Shown here: positions 12,855-25,365 of the stretch, one piece after another
Layout: every line of letters starts with the position of its first letter
Position numbering within the stretch: the stretch's first letter is position 1
NCBI GenBank assembly: GCA_907163375.1
Contig: CAJQUW010001761.1
Coordinates: 1-64,000, forward strand
Length of the DNA stretch: 64,000 bases
Source of the DNA: Prostheceraeus crozeri
Lineage: Eukaryota; Platyhelminthes; Polycladida; Euryleptidae
Direction of reading: 5' to 3'
Notes under the pieces: generated by a model
What the model was told of the DNA's origin: nothing
The model's input: the letters and a program-made list of their open reading frames with translations, nothing else
The model's database searches: none
Program-made: the position numbers and the translations under genes

Positions 12855-13345
12855 TAAATTTCGACAAAACTTCCGGGGTATTTCCTTAGCTTAATTTAAA
12901 AAACGTGAAATGATTTCCCGTCGACTGGTCAATTAAGTCCTTCTACAGGGCCCAGGAACCAAATCTGGCTTTTTGGCGACTATAAGTGGCGAATAAAATG
13001 TCATTTGAAATCGGTGAAACAACTGAATTTTTACACACACGAAATGTGTAGATTGTTAGCAGGTTTCCAACTGCATGTGAATGGTTGACTTTTACAGGTT
13101 TCATGCAAAGTTGAAATCGTGTGGTTTTTATCTCATCAGAATCTAAAAAAGTTGCATATTCTTCGTTTTGAAATTTGCTCTAACAAGTGAAATGAATTCA
13201 TTTGAAATGTGTACATACTTCTCTGAAAGTCTCATTTTCGGCCTCGCTCCCTGCAAAAACTCGTTCTGGCTACCGGACTATTTAAAGTATCCAGTCGTTG
13301 GAGATCATTTCATGGCAAAATCAATATAATTAGTGACAAGCCTAT
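12855..13345 (+). repeat. Left edge of unit A (direct repeat with 40397-40896)
   Basis: About 490 bases match 40397-40896 in the same orientation at roughly 97% by eye. They start at TTTCGACAAAACTTC and end at TAGTGACAAGCCT. The last 80 bases before the end contain a fragment of R2 (GAAAGTCTCATTTTCGGCCT onward). This is the first point where units A and B align, so it marks or lies close to the duplication breakpoint. Confidence 0.85.
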
Positions 13346-16300
13346 ATTTGAAATGAATGGCTGTCGAAAATGTATGATAAAGCACATCGCACGGTCCTTT
13401 CTAAACAAAAATCAATCAGGAAGTACAAATACGCGAAGATGATGGTTATGATAATTGACTAATCTACACTGTCTTGCCCAATACGAGTATTAGAGAATAT
13501 TGATCATATTCATTCAAGTACCTAAAATTCCTGCAAGTCTGATTTTCATTCTCATAATAAACGAGTATTATTATCATTATGTCATTTTCATTTCCACTAT
13601 CTCAGCAAAAAAATCGACGAGAGCCAATTGGAAAGAGTTCATCGTGCAACATGTGGTTTGTAAAAATAAAACTTAATCAGGTTTACTTGATAGTAAATCT
13701 TTGAACGTTCTTGCATACTTAGTTGCAATACCTTCGTCAGGTTCAAATCCAACTACAAGATTTAACATGTCTTAATATGTATCATTTATCATATTCTCGA
13801 TATTCTGGTTCTCATCATATAACAAATACGGAAAAATGCTAAGAAATATACTTACCTTGACTTAGAAACTCGATAATTTGATCCATTTTATACCGAATTA
13901 TAACCAACTGTGTTTTATGCACCACTTATTGATCTGAGACGCATGCGAGCATTCTCTACTTATCAAAATTTGTTCCGAAAACGGGCAGTCTGATCATAGA
14001 ATCATCAATCCACAGACGTCTAAACTACTGAGTTGGTCGTTTAATTCGTTTCGCAGGACACAGTTTTTGCTCAATTTCAAATTCTCAATAATCTATTCAA
14101 TAATCTGAATAGATCTTGAAATCTTAATAAAGCAACTGAAAGTTAGTAGAAATCCTTCTCCTATTTGTGAAGTAAATATTGAATTGTTCTAGTATAGTTA
14201 AAACAATCATTGATCAATGAAATTGAATGTTTCTTCGCTTGACTATCGCAATTATCTTCCGATGAGAATGGATTATCAGGATTTTGAGCTTCATAGACAT
14301 CAGACATTGCAATGGATTTAGACATTAAATTGAAAAAATGGGATATCACAACCTATGCATGGCTGACTAGAACACCTGTTAAGAGATAGAAATACGAGCG
14401 ATCTGTAACTAGTATTTTTGGTAAGCAGGCATCATAGGAATTACATTGTACTTCGTTTGAAAAAAAGTATCGAGCTATTCTAGAATAAGACGCCTTTTTT
14501 TAAAATGGCGGCCAAATTGACAAAAAAATATTTAATTATTTGATATTTAATGAAAGCGTCATGACCACCGATGTTATTTGTTGCAGATAAATATTGGTTG
14601 TCATGATGTTTTCATTATCTTAAACAGAAATTCGGTCAAGCTACCGGCTACGAGGAATGTCGTATTTCCGCCTGCTGTTGGAGAATTTTTCCCTAAAAGA
14701 GGAATCATCATCATAAAAATGACAAATCTCATTTTGAGTTTTAAGTGAATTCTGGATCATTGCATTATTGAATGTATCAAACTCGGAAGTACATGGATCT
14801 ACATAAACAAATGATCTCTGACCCTCCATACTTGCAAGACGGCTGAAATCGCAACTTAAAAATTGTAGTTTTACTGATGTTGGGTAACAATCTATAAATT
14901 AAAAATGACAAGAAGCTCGTGCGTGAATTTAGGAAGAAAATGTCAGTAGCTCTTACACCATTTGTGAAGTTCACTCACTTTCTGAAGATAATCAATGTGA
15001 CGTCATGTCTTTCATATTATCTTGATGCTTATAATTTTCTCGTGTCTACAACACACTTTGAACTTTAACATTGGAAAGGAATTGATGGCAAAATGAACCT
15101 CAAATTGACTCATTTAAGTTCACTCAGAGAAGTCAGATCTCTTCGCACTGCAAAACATTTGTTGGAAACGAAACTGTCATGTCATTGACGAGAGCTTTGT
15201 AAACAATTCATGGGTTATCCGCCTAGCAAACAGAGGCTCTTGCCATGTACCGCCTTTTGTACTTTAAGTTTAATAAAGAGGTTTTGTCACTATTACTCCT
15301 CGGTTGCTAAACAACCGATGTTAGAATGACAATTCTCTTCATTTACTCTGGTATATATACGAGTACATAGGGCCTTTGCATCATTTGAGCTTAGATAATT
15401 TTCTGAGTGAATGGTTGGACGTCCACGAGTTCTTAAGGTCCAGGTTGCTTTCGACCCCTGAAATACCAGCTTGGCAGCGGTCACACGTCGCACCCCCTGG
15501 ATGCTGCATGCGAACTCAGTTTGCAAAGTAACCAACATAAGCATAGTATCCCACACATTTGAAAGATCACTTCTGGGACGAAGACGGTCACTCCTGTAAA
15601 CAGGGGCTCATCAGACTCGCTCAATCTGTAATCTGTTGAAGCTTTCTGGTCTATGGGTCCAACACCGATTGCTAATTAGTTGTAAAATCCGGCCAAATAG
15701 GGCGATAAATAGGGATCTAAACTGCACCGCAAAGGTCTAATATGGCTCACCTTAAGATCTACATGCTAGACACGAAGACCCAAAGTATTGATGTTGTTCA
15801 CCCACGGTCTGTCACTTTAGACCCCTCTATCTATAATTAGGCCGTTATGCTTACTTTACGAGGCGTACCGTAACTATTGATTCATTTCATCTTATCATCA
15901 TAATTAAATTGATATAATAGGCCTACTAACCAGCACTTTATTTGCTACATACAAATTGCGACCGTTACCAGGAATACAACCACATTATAAATATAAAAGT
16001 TAACAGGTCAATATATTTTGTACATTTGCGATAATTTCATCAATTTCATATCTGTTATTCAGATTAGATGCTGCTGTCAATTCAGTCGGATGCCAGAGTC
16101 AATACATCCGACGGAGCACAAGCAAGTCAATTTTCCATTTCTGTCGATTTTTTGTACAGCTTCCGGTATTGATTATTGGTCACCTTTTGATTTGCAATAG
16201 TTCCCAACAGATCGATCGGATTAATGAAATGAGTGCACACGATTGTGGAATGAGAAAGCGCCTTGACAAAACTCCATCTGAAAGATAATCAAAGCAATCG

Positions 16301-16639
16301 TAAATATTAATTCAAACTGTCACGAAAGAACATTTAAATTTAATAAAAAAAGACGCATGATAGTCATTTATGGTAGAAAACCAAGTATTCCTCCTTTTAC
16401 ACTTTAGTAATGACCGATAAAAAGATGAAGTAAAAAATATATACACACGGTAAAAAGGCCAGTACTTCGTGCCACAGATACTTCGCAAGGGCAAAATGGT
16501 AATTGTTCATTTCTCGACACAGATTTAAATTTCCGGCAATCAGACAGAGTTCGCAGAGATTCATTAATCAAAAATTCGAGAGCTCATGTTTACGATTGAC
16601 CTTCGGTTGTAAGGTCCTAATGTAGCGTACTCTGTATAT
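13346..16639. other. Unit-A block missing from unit B; no gene recognised
   Basis: Unit B has only about 470 different bases (40897-41366) at this place. Minus-strand frames at 14161-14349, 14641-14829 and 15293-15556 have coding-like composition but no motif I know and no clear splice pairing. I cannot support a gene here. Confidence 0.35.
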
Positions 16640-17600
16640 AGGGTGAGTCAAATTGAATGTCCGTATTTTGTAAAGTCTTGTAGATCAGCGAAAATGCAGT
16701 CAATTTTTAATGCAATGTATCATTTAAAACCTCTGACTGTGGCCAACAATTTTATGGATTTTAGAAGTTCATAGATATCTTAACTTTTACAATATTCAAC
16801 GATTTTGAATTTGAAATTTTTACAATTTAACATGTGGCATGTGTTGGATACATAATGCATCACAATACTTTGGACAGTTGATCTGCAAATTTTTACTTGT
16901 CTAATTCTGCATGAACTCAATGTGGAAGTCATTTGAGGCATTGACTGGCCTTCATGGCAATTGGATTGGCTAAGATATAAATAAGATATCTTTGATATCT
17001 TAGATTATCTATATATCTTAGATATGATATGCTCGTAGATAATATAGCCAGACAGTTAAACGAAAATGCACACCTCGAAATTAGTGGAATGAACTTTGAC
17101 TCTATTGAAAATACTGTTTTGTGAGCTCCAGAAAGAATTCGCACATAAATCGTTGAACAAAGTCACTACCAGTCTGGTAGACTGCGTACTGCAAGATCGA
17201 CGAAATGTCTGAAAAAGTGGCAGTCGCTGTGTTCCAATCGGCCAGTAGGCATCAATCTTTGGCACCTCTCAATCATCCGTGTGCAGGACTTATAAAGAGA
17301 CAGGACTGAGGGCCTATCGTAGCCGAAAGACAAGTCGTCTTACTGCGCGGCATCTTGTGATCGACGATTTGAAAAACATTGGTGAGATGACGCTGCCTCA
17401 ATCCATCGAACAAAGGAAGTCTTGGAGAAGTTGATCGACTGCTTGATGATCAAATTCCTAGCGACATTCAGTCCGCGAAGTTTAATGACTGTTGACCTGT
17501 TCGTCTCACCTCGAACTTCGGTTCGATTCCTTGGTCGGGCGAGTGCGGTTGGGGAATCAAGGGTATTGGCGTCTTGCATTGACTTAATAGCTAGCTATTG
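16640..17600 (+). mobile_element. Degenerate mariner-superfamily transposon (tentative)
   Basis: Translation around 17170-17340 gives, across frames, TARSTE..., then SIFGTSQSSVCRT, then KETGLRAYRSRK. This is the order and spacing of the second helix-turn-helix and linker of mariner-like transposases. Several frame breaks separate the pieces and no DDE residue can be assigned. The start near GGTGAGTCAAATTGAATGTC may be a terminal repeat, but I could not find its partner. Confidence 0.4.
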
Positions 17601-19094
17601 CACTTTATTACACGCATACACGTTATTACACTTTATTACGTATTACACTTTTTCGTCCGCAAGTTTTGGGTCAACGTTCCGACCCTACAACGGCGAAAAT
17701 TTGTAGCCATGAGAAAGAGGCGATCGACGTTATTCTAATTATAATACTTTTAACCACGTACAATGCCTAGAAAGTGCGTAAACTGTGCATGAAAAATTAA
17801 AGCAACTTCCATTTTGAAAATAGATCACAATGAGTTGATGATTCTATTTGAATCGATTGCATCGATTATAAGTCAGGATGCTTATATTCTTTACCCCACA
17901 GTTTTGTTGTTGATATCCGCGAGTGTTGCATCGTCAACGATCTTCTCTTGCTCCTAGGTGCAGTCTCACTACCGTCGTAAAAGCGTTGAGTGGCAAAATT
18001 CCTCTGGTTTGTAGAAAATTTACAACACTTGATTTGCCGTTCACTGTAGACAAGAATCCCACGAAGTTCATGATCACAGTTGTAATTTGTATTCTAATTG
18101 AGCATGCAAGGAACCCAATCCTTCATCCCAGGGTTCAAGTTAGACTTTTCAGTGGTGCTGTACTACCACTCAGTGACAGATTATGTCTATTTCAAATCTA
18201 ATGTGACTTAAGTTTGACGAAATTTGATGAATTTTTAAAAATTGGACAATTTGAGGGGGGAGAATAGAAGTACCAGTACCATAGTCTTCGGTTCAGAAAA
18301 CCGCTGATACTGAAGGATTATGGGCATTTCTCTCATGAAATCAATTTTCTCGATCGTACGTCCAGAAGTCTCTCCGAAATTGATGTTTTCTTTTATTCCC
18401 TTGCATCAAACCTGGAAATCAAACACAATACGTGAGGAATGTTTTTCATTGACGCTCTCTGAAATTTGTTTATATTGCCAATTGTTGTGGCGCATAATCT
18501 GATGTCACGTGATGAAAGTTCACAGGATTCTGTAATAACACAAGAAACGGATAAAATCGCGGTTTTCTCACACAAATTTGACTCCATCCTACCGCTTTAT
18601 TTCCTGTTTATGTCAATTGAAGGAAGCATCCGGATTTAATTTAGAAGCTCCAGCGTCTTGCATCAGACTGATAAATGAATAGTCCTGAAATCAGTCTTCG
18701 AACTTTTGTGATTGCATCTGCTCGAAGTTTGAGATCACTGTATAGAAGACTGAGAAAGAAACAGACTAATCGGTGAAATATTTTCTCATCTTGATATATC
18801 TTAAGGAATGAGATCTACTTGTGTTACCTTGTTAGCATCTACTATGATGTCTGGTAATGCCCGTTGTAGGATGCCACAAAGCATTAATGTTACTGGCTAA
18901 GTAAATTTGGCAGCCGATATTTCAACTATCATTTTTCTATGAAGTCGTTTATATATTCCCAACTCCAAAGTAAACGGCCTTAATTGCAGAATTAAGGTCG
19001 TCTAATTTGCTGTGTGTTACGGTTGATGTAGGAGCATTTCACCGTCCACTTTCGCAGTCCCAATGGAAATGGCATTGAAATGATTCCTATAATG

Positions 19095-19203
19095 TAGCAT
19101 TATATCATGGATTTTTAGGGCAGTAATATCAGACATGGCGAGGCTGCGTTAGCAGCCGAGACTGTCATATTTTTCTGCCCGCAAAATGCATGATATAATG
19201 CTA
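19095..19203. repeat. Hairpin H1 (unit A copy)
   Basis: Outer arms TAGCATTATATCATG and CATGATATAATGCTA pair, as do GGGCAG/CTGCCC further in. At the tip GCTGC and GCAGC pair around a GTTA loop, with CGAG directly before the stem and directly after it. The same tip layout, with a different stem sequence, occurs in H2 (42885-42996) and H3 (21090-21229). The unit B copy is at 42775-42881. Confidence 0.8.
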
Positions 19204-19535
19204 TTGTATGTAACTCTTGAGAAGTCTATGAATATTGCAATTATTGATCACTGTTAGTCACAGATAATGGAGAGATAAAGAAATCTTTGATTGACTTTTA
19301 TTGAACCCGTCCAAACTAAGTTAAGAAACCGTCCAAGACTTGAATTAAAGAAAATGAGAAAATAACAAAACGAAGATACCGCAAATGAAGCACGACGTTG
19401 GAAAACCTTTAAAACCTTTATTAGCAAATTTGACAATTGACAAGAGGAATGAGCGCGATCTCATTGATGATTCAGACTAATCTTGGGCACGCAGTTTGAG
19501 TAGGCAAGTTTGCGAAGTACCAAATGATGTAAAGG

Positions 19536-19823
19536 ATGACACGAATCTCGAGTCATGGATTTGAACTAGCAGTGATCAATCACAATGCGTCTGTAGGCGA
19601 AGGGGAGGAAACAGAGCTGGAAGCCGTGCACGAGCCGAGCAAAAACCGGTCCGGCTCCATCTCTGGAAGGAAATCATTGCAAAGACAGTGGGATGCACCG
19701 CAATTCAGTTTTAGGCTCTCTCGCTTGCTTAATATATCATGTTCGCAAGTGCTGAATATGAACTCAAAAGCAATAGAGCACAGTACTCCAGAATCCCTCT
19801 CACACTGTTATTGCAAATCTTAG
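19536..19823 (+). other. 95-codon ORF of doubtful reality, unit A
   Basis: ATG to TAG, with a counterpart of equal length in unit B (48380-48667). By hand count the two differ at 11 of 288 bases, and about 7 of these change the amino acid. That is the pattern of unconstrained sequence, so retention of the frame is best explained by recent duplication. No family motif is visible. Confidence 0.2.
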
Positions 19824-20004
19824 TAATAAGACGATGAAAAAGAAGCTTTAGTTGACGCAGATATGACGAAGTCTTTTGTAATTATGCGAATATGCCACTG
19901 AAAATTGAGTCCTTATGTTGGTTATACCACTTGACGCGCATGATTCTTGATTAACAACAATGAAATTAAATGACCGATAGATCAAATTGCCATGCAAAAG
20001 ATGT

Positions 20005-20074
20005 GCGGCTGGTAGGATTCGAACCTACGACCAAGCCAAGCTAGACCTGTGCTCTACCAACCGAGCTATGAGCC
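20005..20074 (-). pseudogene. tRNA-like sequence (tRNA pseudogene or SINE head)
   Basis: On the minus strand there is a good A box (TAGCTCGGTTGG) with a D stem GCTC/GAGC, and a good B box (GGTTCGAATCC) inside a perfect GTAGG/CCTAC T stem. The acceptor stem does not pair, the anticodon arm cannot be folded into a 5-bp stem with a 7-base loop, and a GCTTG duplication sits there. The pol III promoter boxes are kept while the tRNA fold is lost, as in tRNA-derived SINEs or pseudogenes. Confidence 0.6.
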
Positions 20075-20360
20075 ATTTATGCGACTGTGCCAATTGGCAG
20101 GATCAAACCTTCATCATCACACATCAGTTGTCATGGCAATTATAATGATAGACATATACAGATGACAGACATGTATGTATACATGTACTTGTATGCAGTA
20201 CATGTAGGCCCTATACGTCATAGAAAATTCCGCAAACTTCATCCTATCCTTCGAAATATTTACGATGAGACAGTTGTGAAATAATTTTTTAAACTGTGAA
20301 ACAATTTCTTAACTGTGTTTGCTTGATCATTTTATTTTGTATATAAACCTCATTTTGCTG

Positions 20361-20410
20361 ATTCGACTTGATGCCCTGATGATGTATCAATAAACGATAC
20401 GAAATCGAAC
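20361..20410 (+). ncRNA. Hammerhead-ribozyme-like motif, degenerate
   Basis: CTGATGA at 20376-20382 is followed by a 5-bp stem GTATC/GATAC with a 7-base loop and then GAAA at 20401-20404. That is the core order of a hammerhead. Stem III could form from TTCGA (20361-20367 region) and TCGAA after GAAA. One extra T lies between CTGATGA and stem II, the conserved U before the cleavage base is not in place, and stem I is not evident. Self-cleavage is doubtful. Confidence 0.35.
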
Positions 20411-21084
20411 GACAATGAATCAAGTGTTTTGTATTTATCTTTTGGTCGTATAGTATACAATGCTATCGTTGGGCTCATTATCTTATAAAATTGTGAAACA
20501 ACTTATCAAATCCATTTTGCTAGGTAAAAGTAATCATGTTGCATCCGATTGCCCCTTTTTCTTAAAACACTATAAAATAAAGTCCTTAATTTCAACAGGA
20601 GCACATACAGTTGAACTCCGACTTCGGTAAACTTACTTGAACACGTTTAGCGAATATAGACCAAATCTCATCAGGAAAAAAGTTAGTGTACCAAAATACG
20701 TCCATCATTAAAAATTGACAAAATTCACCGTTTTCTCAACAGCGAAAGAAATCTGGTGAGCTTCTTAGTTTTTTTTCTTGCTGAGACTTTGTCTATGTTT
20801 ATTCAAGATGTGCTGCATCCTCACCTGGCGCATCTGCACTTCAAAGATGAAGTCAATTGGGTTGTAAAAAGCCTCTACATATGAAGGAAACACACGAGAC
20901 CGTCAATATTTTGTACTGTTGAGGGCCGCATTACCATAGTCTGAGTGAGACTACTGTTAAGCGCAAAGCTAATTTGCCCACAACGAAGATATCGGAAAAT
21001 TTCTATTCATTAGAAGATAGAAGCAGGGATATCTATGAATAATACATGATGATTCTGTGTGATATTATTCATAGACATGCCTGA

Positions 21085-21431
21085 GTAATGGTTAAAGGAG
21101 GTTTCATTGATATTTGCTGAAATAATGAGGACAATTATCTGTTAAAATTCCCGAGGGCATAGCCCGAGGGAATTTTGACAGATAATTGGCCGAGATATCT
21201 CAGCAAATATCAATGAAACTCCTTTAACCGTTTTAAACTATGCCAGTTTATCTTTATTCGGGTAGGGACAAATTAACAATGTTATAGTTGATCTCTATTC
21301 GGGGAGGGACAGATTAACAATGTTATAGTTGATCTCTATTCGGGGAGGGAACAGGGACAGGGATATTACGGGATTTAATGAGATCTCTAGATAGCAAAAA
21401 ATACATTACTAGATAAACTGGCATAGTTTAA
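21085..21431. mobile_element. Double-hairpin insertion, unit A only
   Basis: Unit B shows the empty site (CATGCCTGATAGAAGC at about 49866). The insert consists of two consecutive foldbacks. H3 (21090-21229) has arms GGTTAAAGGAG and CTCCTTTAACC and a tip GGC/GCC around ATA, flanked by CGAG on both sides. H4 (21233-21431) has perfect 20-base arms (21233-21252 and 21412-21431). Its interior holds about 2.5 copies of a ~43-base tandem repeat (21245-21360) containing ATTCGGGGAGGGACA. A TA duplication at the ends is possible but one base is unexplained. No coding capacity. Confidence 0.75.
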
Positions 21432-21806
21432 TAGAAGCTACCAGATGCTTTTGAACTCATCATAGATATATCCAGTTTCTAAATTTTATACGAGTTTGCA
21501 TCCTCGACTGTCTTCAAGACATCAGAGGACATGCTTACTATAAGCGATGTCATCCAACTTAGAAAAAGATCTTCCTCTTAACTCACATTCATTCTTTTCT
21601 CTGTCAGTATAGGCACGTCTCGTCGAAAATGTGTCCCTCAGTCTTTTTTTTACTTTCATGACCTCTTGTGTAGGATTCAATTCGACCGGTCAAGCGTGTG
21701 CTCCACCTATTGCGCGCGTCTGTTCTACCTATGCTGACAGTCCACTTTCACACTGTAATATATACATGTAGATGTCCAGCCACTTGTAACATGTCTCTCA
21801 TAGGAG

Positions 21807-22163
21807 CTACATGGTGTATCTAATGCCAAGCTTTGTAGTCAGTAGGCCTACTTTTTGAAACAACATAAAGCGGAAAGCCGCAAAACATAAACCAAGCATA
21901 AAACAACAATTTCTCCTTATTGACTTGTTCGTGTTTTGCTTCCTCACAGTCAGGCCTACTCTCAGATAAACTTTCCTATATTTTATGAGATGTAATTCCA
22001 TGTCATCAAGCAAGTGTACAATTCCTGACGAAGGACGGTGATAAGTCCCTCTGATTGGCCTACAGACTTTGTTAGATGCAAGGTCATGTGTCGGCCAATA
22101 TTTGGGACCGTCTATAATTCTGCTTTGAATCAGAATATTGCAAAAAAACATTTGCATTAACAT
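21807..22163 (-). CDS. 118-aa hypothetical ORF, divergent to GPCR A
   Basis: Minus-strand ATG frame whose counterpart in unit B (50251-50601) stays open through a 6-base in-frame deletion. By hand count there are five substitutions in 354 bases, at least three of them changing residues. It lies 1.1 kb upstream of the GPCR start on the opposite strand. The protein has a hydrophobic central stretch (CCFMLGLCFAAFRFML) and basic segments and belongs to no family I know. It may be an unexpressed frame kept open because the duplication is young. Confidence 0.25.
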   Translation of the reverse strand: MLMQMFFCNILIQSRIIDGPKYWPTHDLASNKVCRPIRGTYHRPSSGIVHLLDDMELHLIKYRKVYLRVGLTVRKQNTNKSIRRNCCFMLGLCFAAFRFMLFQKVGLLTTKLGIRYTM

Positions 22164-23180
22164 TGAGTAAACAATATCTTCATATACAATTTGTGAGGAA
22201 CATGATGTAACACAAATATGGCTGCAATGAGAATGAGAGGAGGGTAAAACCTTATAGATAAGTCTAATAAATTCAATGATTTAGTCAAGCCAGCAGATTC
22301 TCTTTAATTGATTGTAAATCGCATATCTATATTTTTTTGTTTTATATATATTCCTAATTTTTCGAAATTCAATCCTGATGCTTAATTAATTAATGTTACT
22401 TTGAGGATCGGTCACAAAGAATATGCATTGTGATAAATATCAATTTATAAGAAACATGAAAAATTCGCATGATTTACATCTCACCTGTAAAGGAGCAAAA
22501 ACTTAAAGATTTGACGAAATCCAAAACTGTGGATGATCCTCGAGAGAAATTACTTATTAGATTCTTTCGGTAGACCGTTTAGTAGGTTCGTATAGCTCAA
22601 CTGAGACTGCGTCGATGGCGGTCGGTTAAATAACAGCATCTTAATACTTTTTACTTTCTGTTTGTTGGCCAGACTTGATACTTTGCAAAATCAATATTGA
22701 TATGTAAATGTTCAGTGTAATAAAACGAAGTCTAATCAGATCAATTCTAATGATTGTCCCTAATTTCGCTGGCCAGTGTTGTAATCGTAGCTATAAATTT
22801 CATTTCGGTTGACTTTAAGAAATGATCAGTAAATGGATACCGAACCTGTAACCAAATTCGGTGTCCATAGGTTGGACTCGGTCAAGAAATCAACCGTGTC
22901 TCTAGTCTTGATCATAGCAAATACGTTTGAATAATGGGAATTTCTAAAAATCTAATAGGAATATATAAATTACAGAAGCATGCCAAAATTATCCACCGCG
23001 ATGAAAAATCAGGATTAATTCCATACATGAAATTGATATGCAGGAATACTGAAATGGTCAATAATTGATGTAAATATTTATCAGAATTGTGGAAGAAAGT
23101 TAATATTTAATATTGAGAAGGGAAGGAGGTGATAAGATTGTTGATTTTGGCATTATGAAATCTTCATTTGATTGTAGAAT

Positions 23181-23246
23181 TGATTTCTCGTTCCCTGATT
23201 GGCTGTACAATGCAATAAGAGATGACACACTCCGAAAGTATCAGAA
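23181..23246 (+). promoter_or_regulatory. Possible proximal promoter and 5' UTR of GPCR A
   Basis: Contains an inverted CCAAT box (CTGATTGGCT) and a weak AT-rich element (CAATAAG) within 60 bases of the start codon. The stretch is identical or nearly so in unit B (51623-51688). There is no consensus TATA box. The start codon sits in a favourable context (G at -3, G at +4). Confidence 0.25.
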
Positions 23247-23654
23247 ATGGCTGCTCTCAAGTTGTTCGATCTAACGGATTGTGAAAATAATTCCATTATT
23301 ACTCCATTCAACAATTATTCTTCATGGTTTCCGACTGTTTATTTATTCTGTGTTATCGTTAGCCTTGTTGTGGTCATCGTCGGACTGATCGGAAATGTCC
23401 TCAATATGCTGGTCCTCTTCCAGCTTCGCACATCATTGCCTTATCGGCTCATGCTGGTTATGGCTGCATTTGATTTCCTCAGACTGGTGGGCAATTTTGT
23501 TGACTTCATATTTCATCTTCTTGAAGGGATGATCGATAACTTGGATCGTGATGGAGTTGAAGGCATAGCCTACGTCCATGGATTAGTCTTGGTGGCCAAG
23601 CACACCGGCTCCAATGCGAGCATTTATGTGCTTGGTTTTCTCTCTGTCCTGCAG
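23247..23654 (+). CDS. Rhodopsin-class GPCR, copy A, exon 1
   Basis: First of two coding exons (136 codons, phase 0) of a 358-residue seven-transmembrane receptor. It ends at a consensus donor (CTGCAG then GTGAGC). Residues 1-28 are extracellular with sequons at N15 and N23. TM1 (about 31-58) has the GN pair (N50). TM2 (about 67-92) has the conserved Asp (D76). TM3 (about 108-136) ends at the splice site. Atypically, the position of the TM3 disulfide cysteine is H111, and the E/DRY position reads L-Q-V across the junction. Class A receptors bind extracellular ligands and signal through G proteins. Sequence resembles invertebrate peptide-receptor-like families, but the ligand cannot be inferred. 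The start is the only in-frame ATG before TM1 and is conserved in copy B. Confidence 0.88.
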
Positions 23655-25252
23655 GTGAGCTTAAGTTATTTCTTTGTCTTTTGCATTCTCCCAACATTGT
23701 GATACAGCTAGGGTTGGCACGAAATATTTCGCGAAGATTATTTTTAATTCCATCCGAAGTTTATCAAAGTCTATTTTTTTCGAGTGCAATGTCGTTTTTC
23801 TTATGCACTAACATCATATCGAAGTTCTGCTTGTGAACTGTATACTTTAATTTATCATTCAAGAATTAATCACTACTTTAAAGGCTGTGATAAGTAGGTG
23901 ATCATCAGTGGACTAACTGATTTTTCTTCAACAGCCAATCAAATCAAGACAAAAGCATATCCCGGTTACCATGAATACGGTTGCGGAAATAAGACTGCTG
24001 CAACGTTCGCAATTGTTTTATTCGTCATTCAAGGAACTTATGATTCGATGAGTAAACGATTCATCATTTGATTATTCCGCTCTATAATGTGCCGTGCATA
24101 CATAGCAGAGGACCGTCATTATTTGGTAGTCCGTAAAGATTTTCGGTAAAGAGCTTATTTAAGTCACAATCACAACTCACAATGTGCTTCAAGCGTTTGT
24201 GATCATATTATATGTGTACAAAGATGTAGTACATTTGCATTGGATGTTGTGGTGTGGCGCGTGGTAATGTCGTAGCTGGCACCATCATAAGGGGATGGGG
24301 TGCGTCAACAGACCAGAAGGGCCAAATTTTCACGTTGTAACAAACAATATTCAATAGGGAAGCGGAAATGAGTTTTTATAAAACTCCAATGCGGTAAAAA
24401 TTGTTAATAGTCAGCCTGTTCATTTATTTATTATTTGAGAACCCACAATGCTCGTAATTCTCAGCTTTGGAGTTGCAGTCAACACGTGGCTTACAGTAAC
24501 AGATAACAATTTTGAATAATTTTAACTTGAATAGCTTGTACTTTCTAGAATGTGTTTTAGCCATATATAGTCATATGCCTACATAGGTCAAAAATTCAAC
24601 GTACCGTAGATATTTAAAGTAAATGGTGTATGGTCAACTGAGTATGTTATGACATCAGCATAAAAGCTGTAGTCTACAAAGTACGCTATATAGAAAGAAC
24701 TTCATACCTCGAGGATACATGTAGGCGTCTACTGTAAGGTCAGTATCAAAATCTTGTGTTTGATTCCATTCCAACATAAATCGAGCGGAATCGACTAATT
24801 GCGACTGCTCCTGAAATGTCTTATTTATCCATAATCATTAAGATAATCATACTCATCAATTTATCACTTACACATAAACTAAAATAATTTTATGTTTATA
24901 ACTTACAAAGGAAGGAAAGCAGGCTTTCATTTGTTAGGACAACTAATTGTCTCCATTGCCTTCTTGCAAGGACAAAACGTTTTGCTAAGTCTTTCATAAG
25001 GTTCTGTAAATAATTTTTATCCTTTGCTTTTCTAAAGCCTGCATTTTCAGTGTGACCTCTCTCGTCTTACAAGTATGAAGCCCCATTGTAATGGCATCTC
25101 AACTGTTGTCATTCGTACTGTACTCACCGAATCTATGATGGCGAGGCAATAAAGTCTTTATTATTTTTATCGCTCTGTCCAATAAAAGCAAAATCAAACG
25201 AGGGGCTTTGTACAAAACTGTATTTGGTTAGAATGTCTATGACTATACAAAA

Positions 25253-25365
25253 TGGAGATCCCGGGCTTGGAGACTGTGACTGACCAGCGACATCGTCCTA
25301 GTCCCGGGAACAGGCTCAGTCCTGATTTTTTCGCAAGCCCGGGCCCATTCCCGGGCTTACGACCC
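25253..25365. repeat. CCCGGG-rich palindromic cluster, intron of GPCR A
   Basis: Four CCCGGG hexamers lie within about 105 bases, two of them in CCCGGGCTTG/CAAGCCCGGG arms that can pair. This is a GC-rich island in an AT-rich intron. The cluster is kept in unit B (54331-54440) with all four hexamers. It could be a structured or regulatory site, or a small foldback repeat. Confidence 0.45.

Larger units (their letters stand above)
19824..20629. other. Block present only in unit A
   Basis: Unit B passes directly from the end of the 95-codon frame to AAACTTACTTGAACACG, skipping these ~800 bases. The block holds a tRNA-like sequence on the minus strand and a hammerhead-like motif on the + strand, about 300 bases apart and pointing away from each other. 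I see no target duplication at its edges. It may be an insertion in A or a deletion in B. Confidence 0.6.

Noticed and set aside
15600-15625. CTGATGAG on the minus strand as another hammerhead
   Set aside because: No GAAA in the right place after the following stem, so the core is incomplete.
20005-20074. Functional tRNA gene
   Set aside because: Acceptor and anticodon stems do not form; only the two internal promoter boxes and the T stem are intact.
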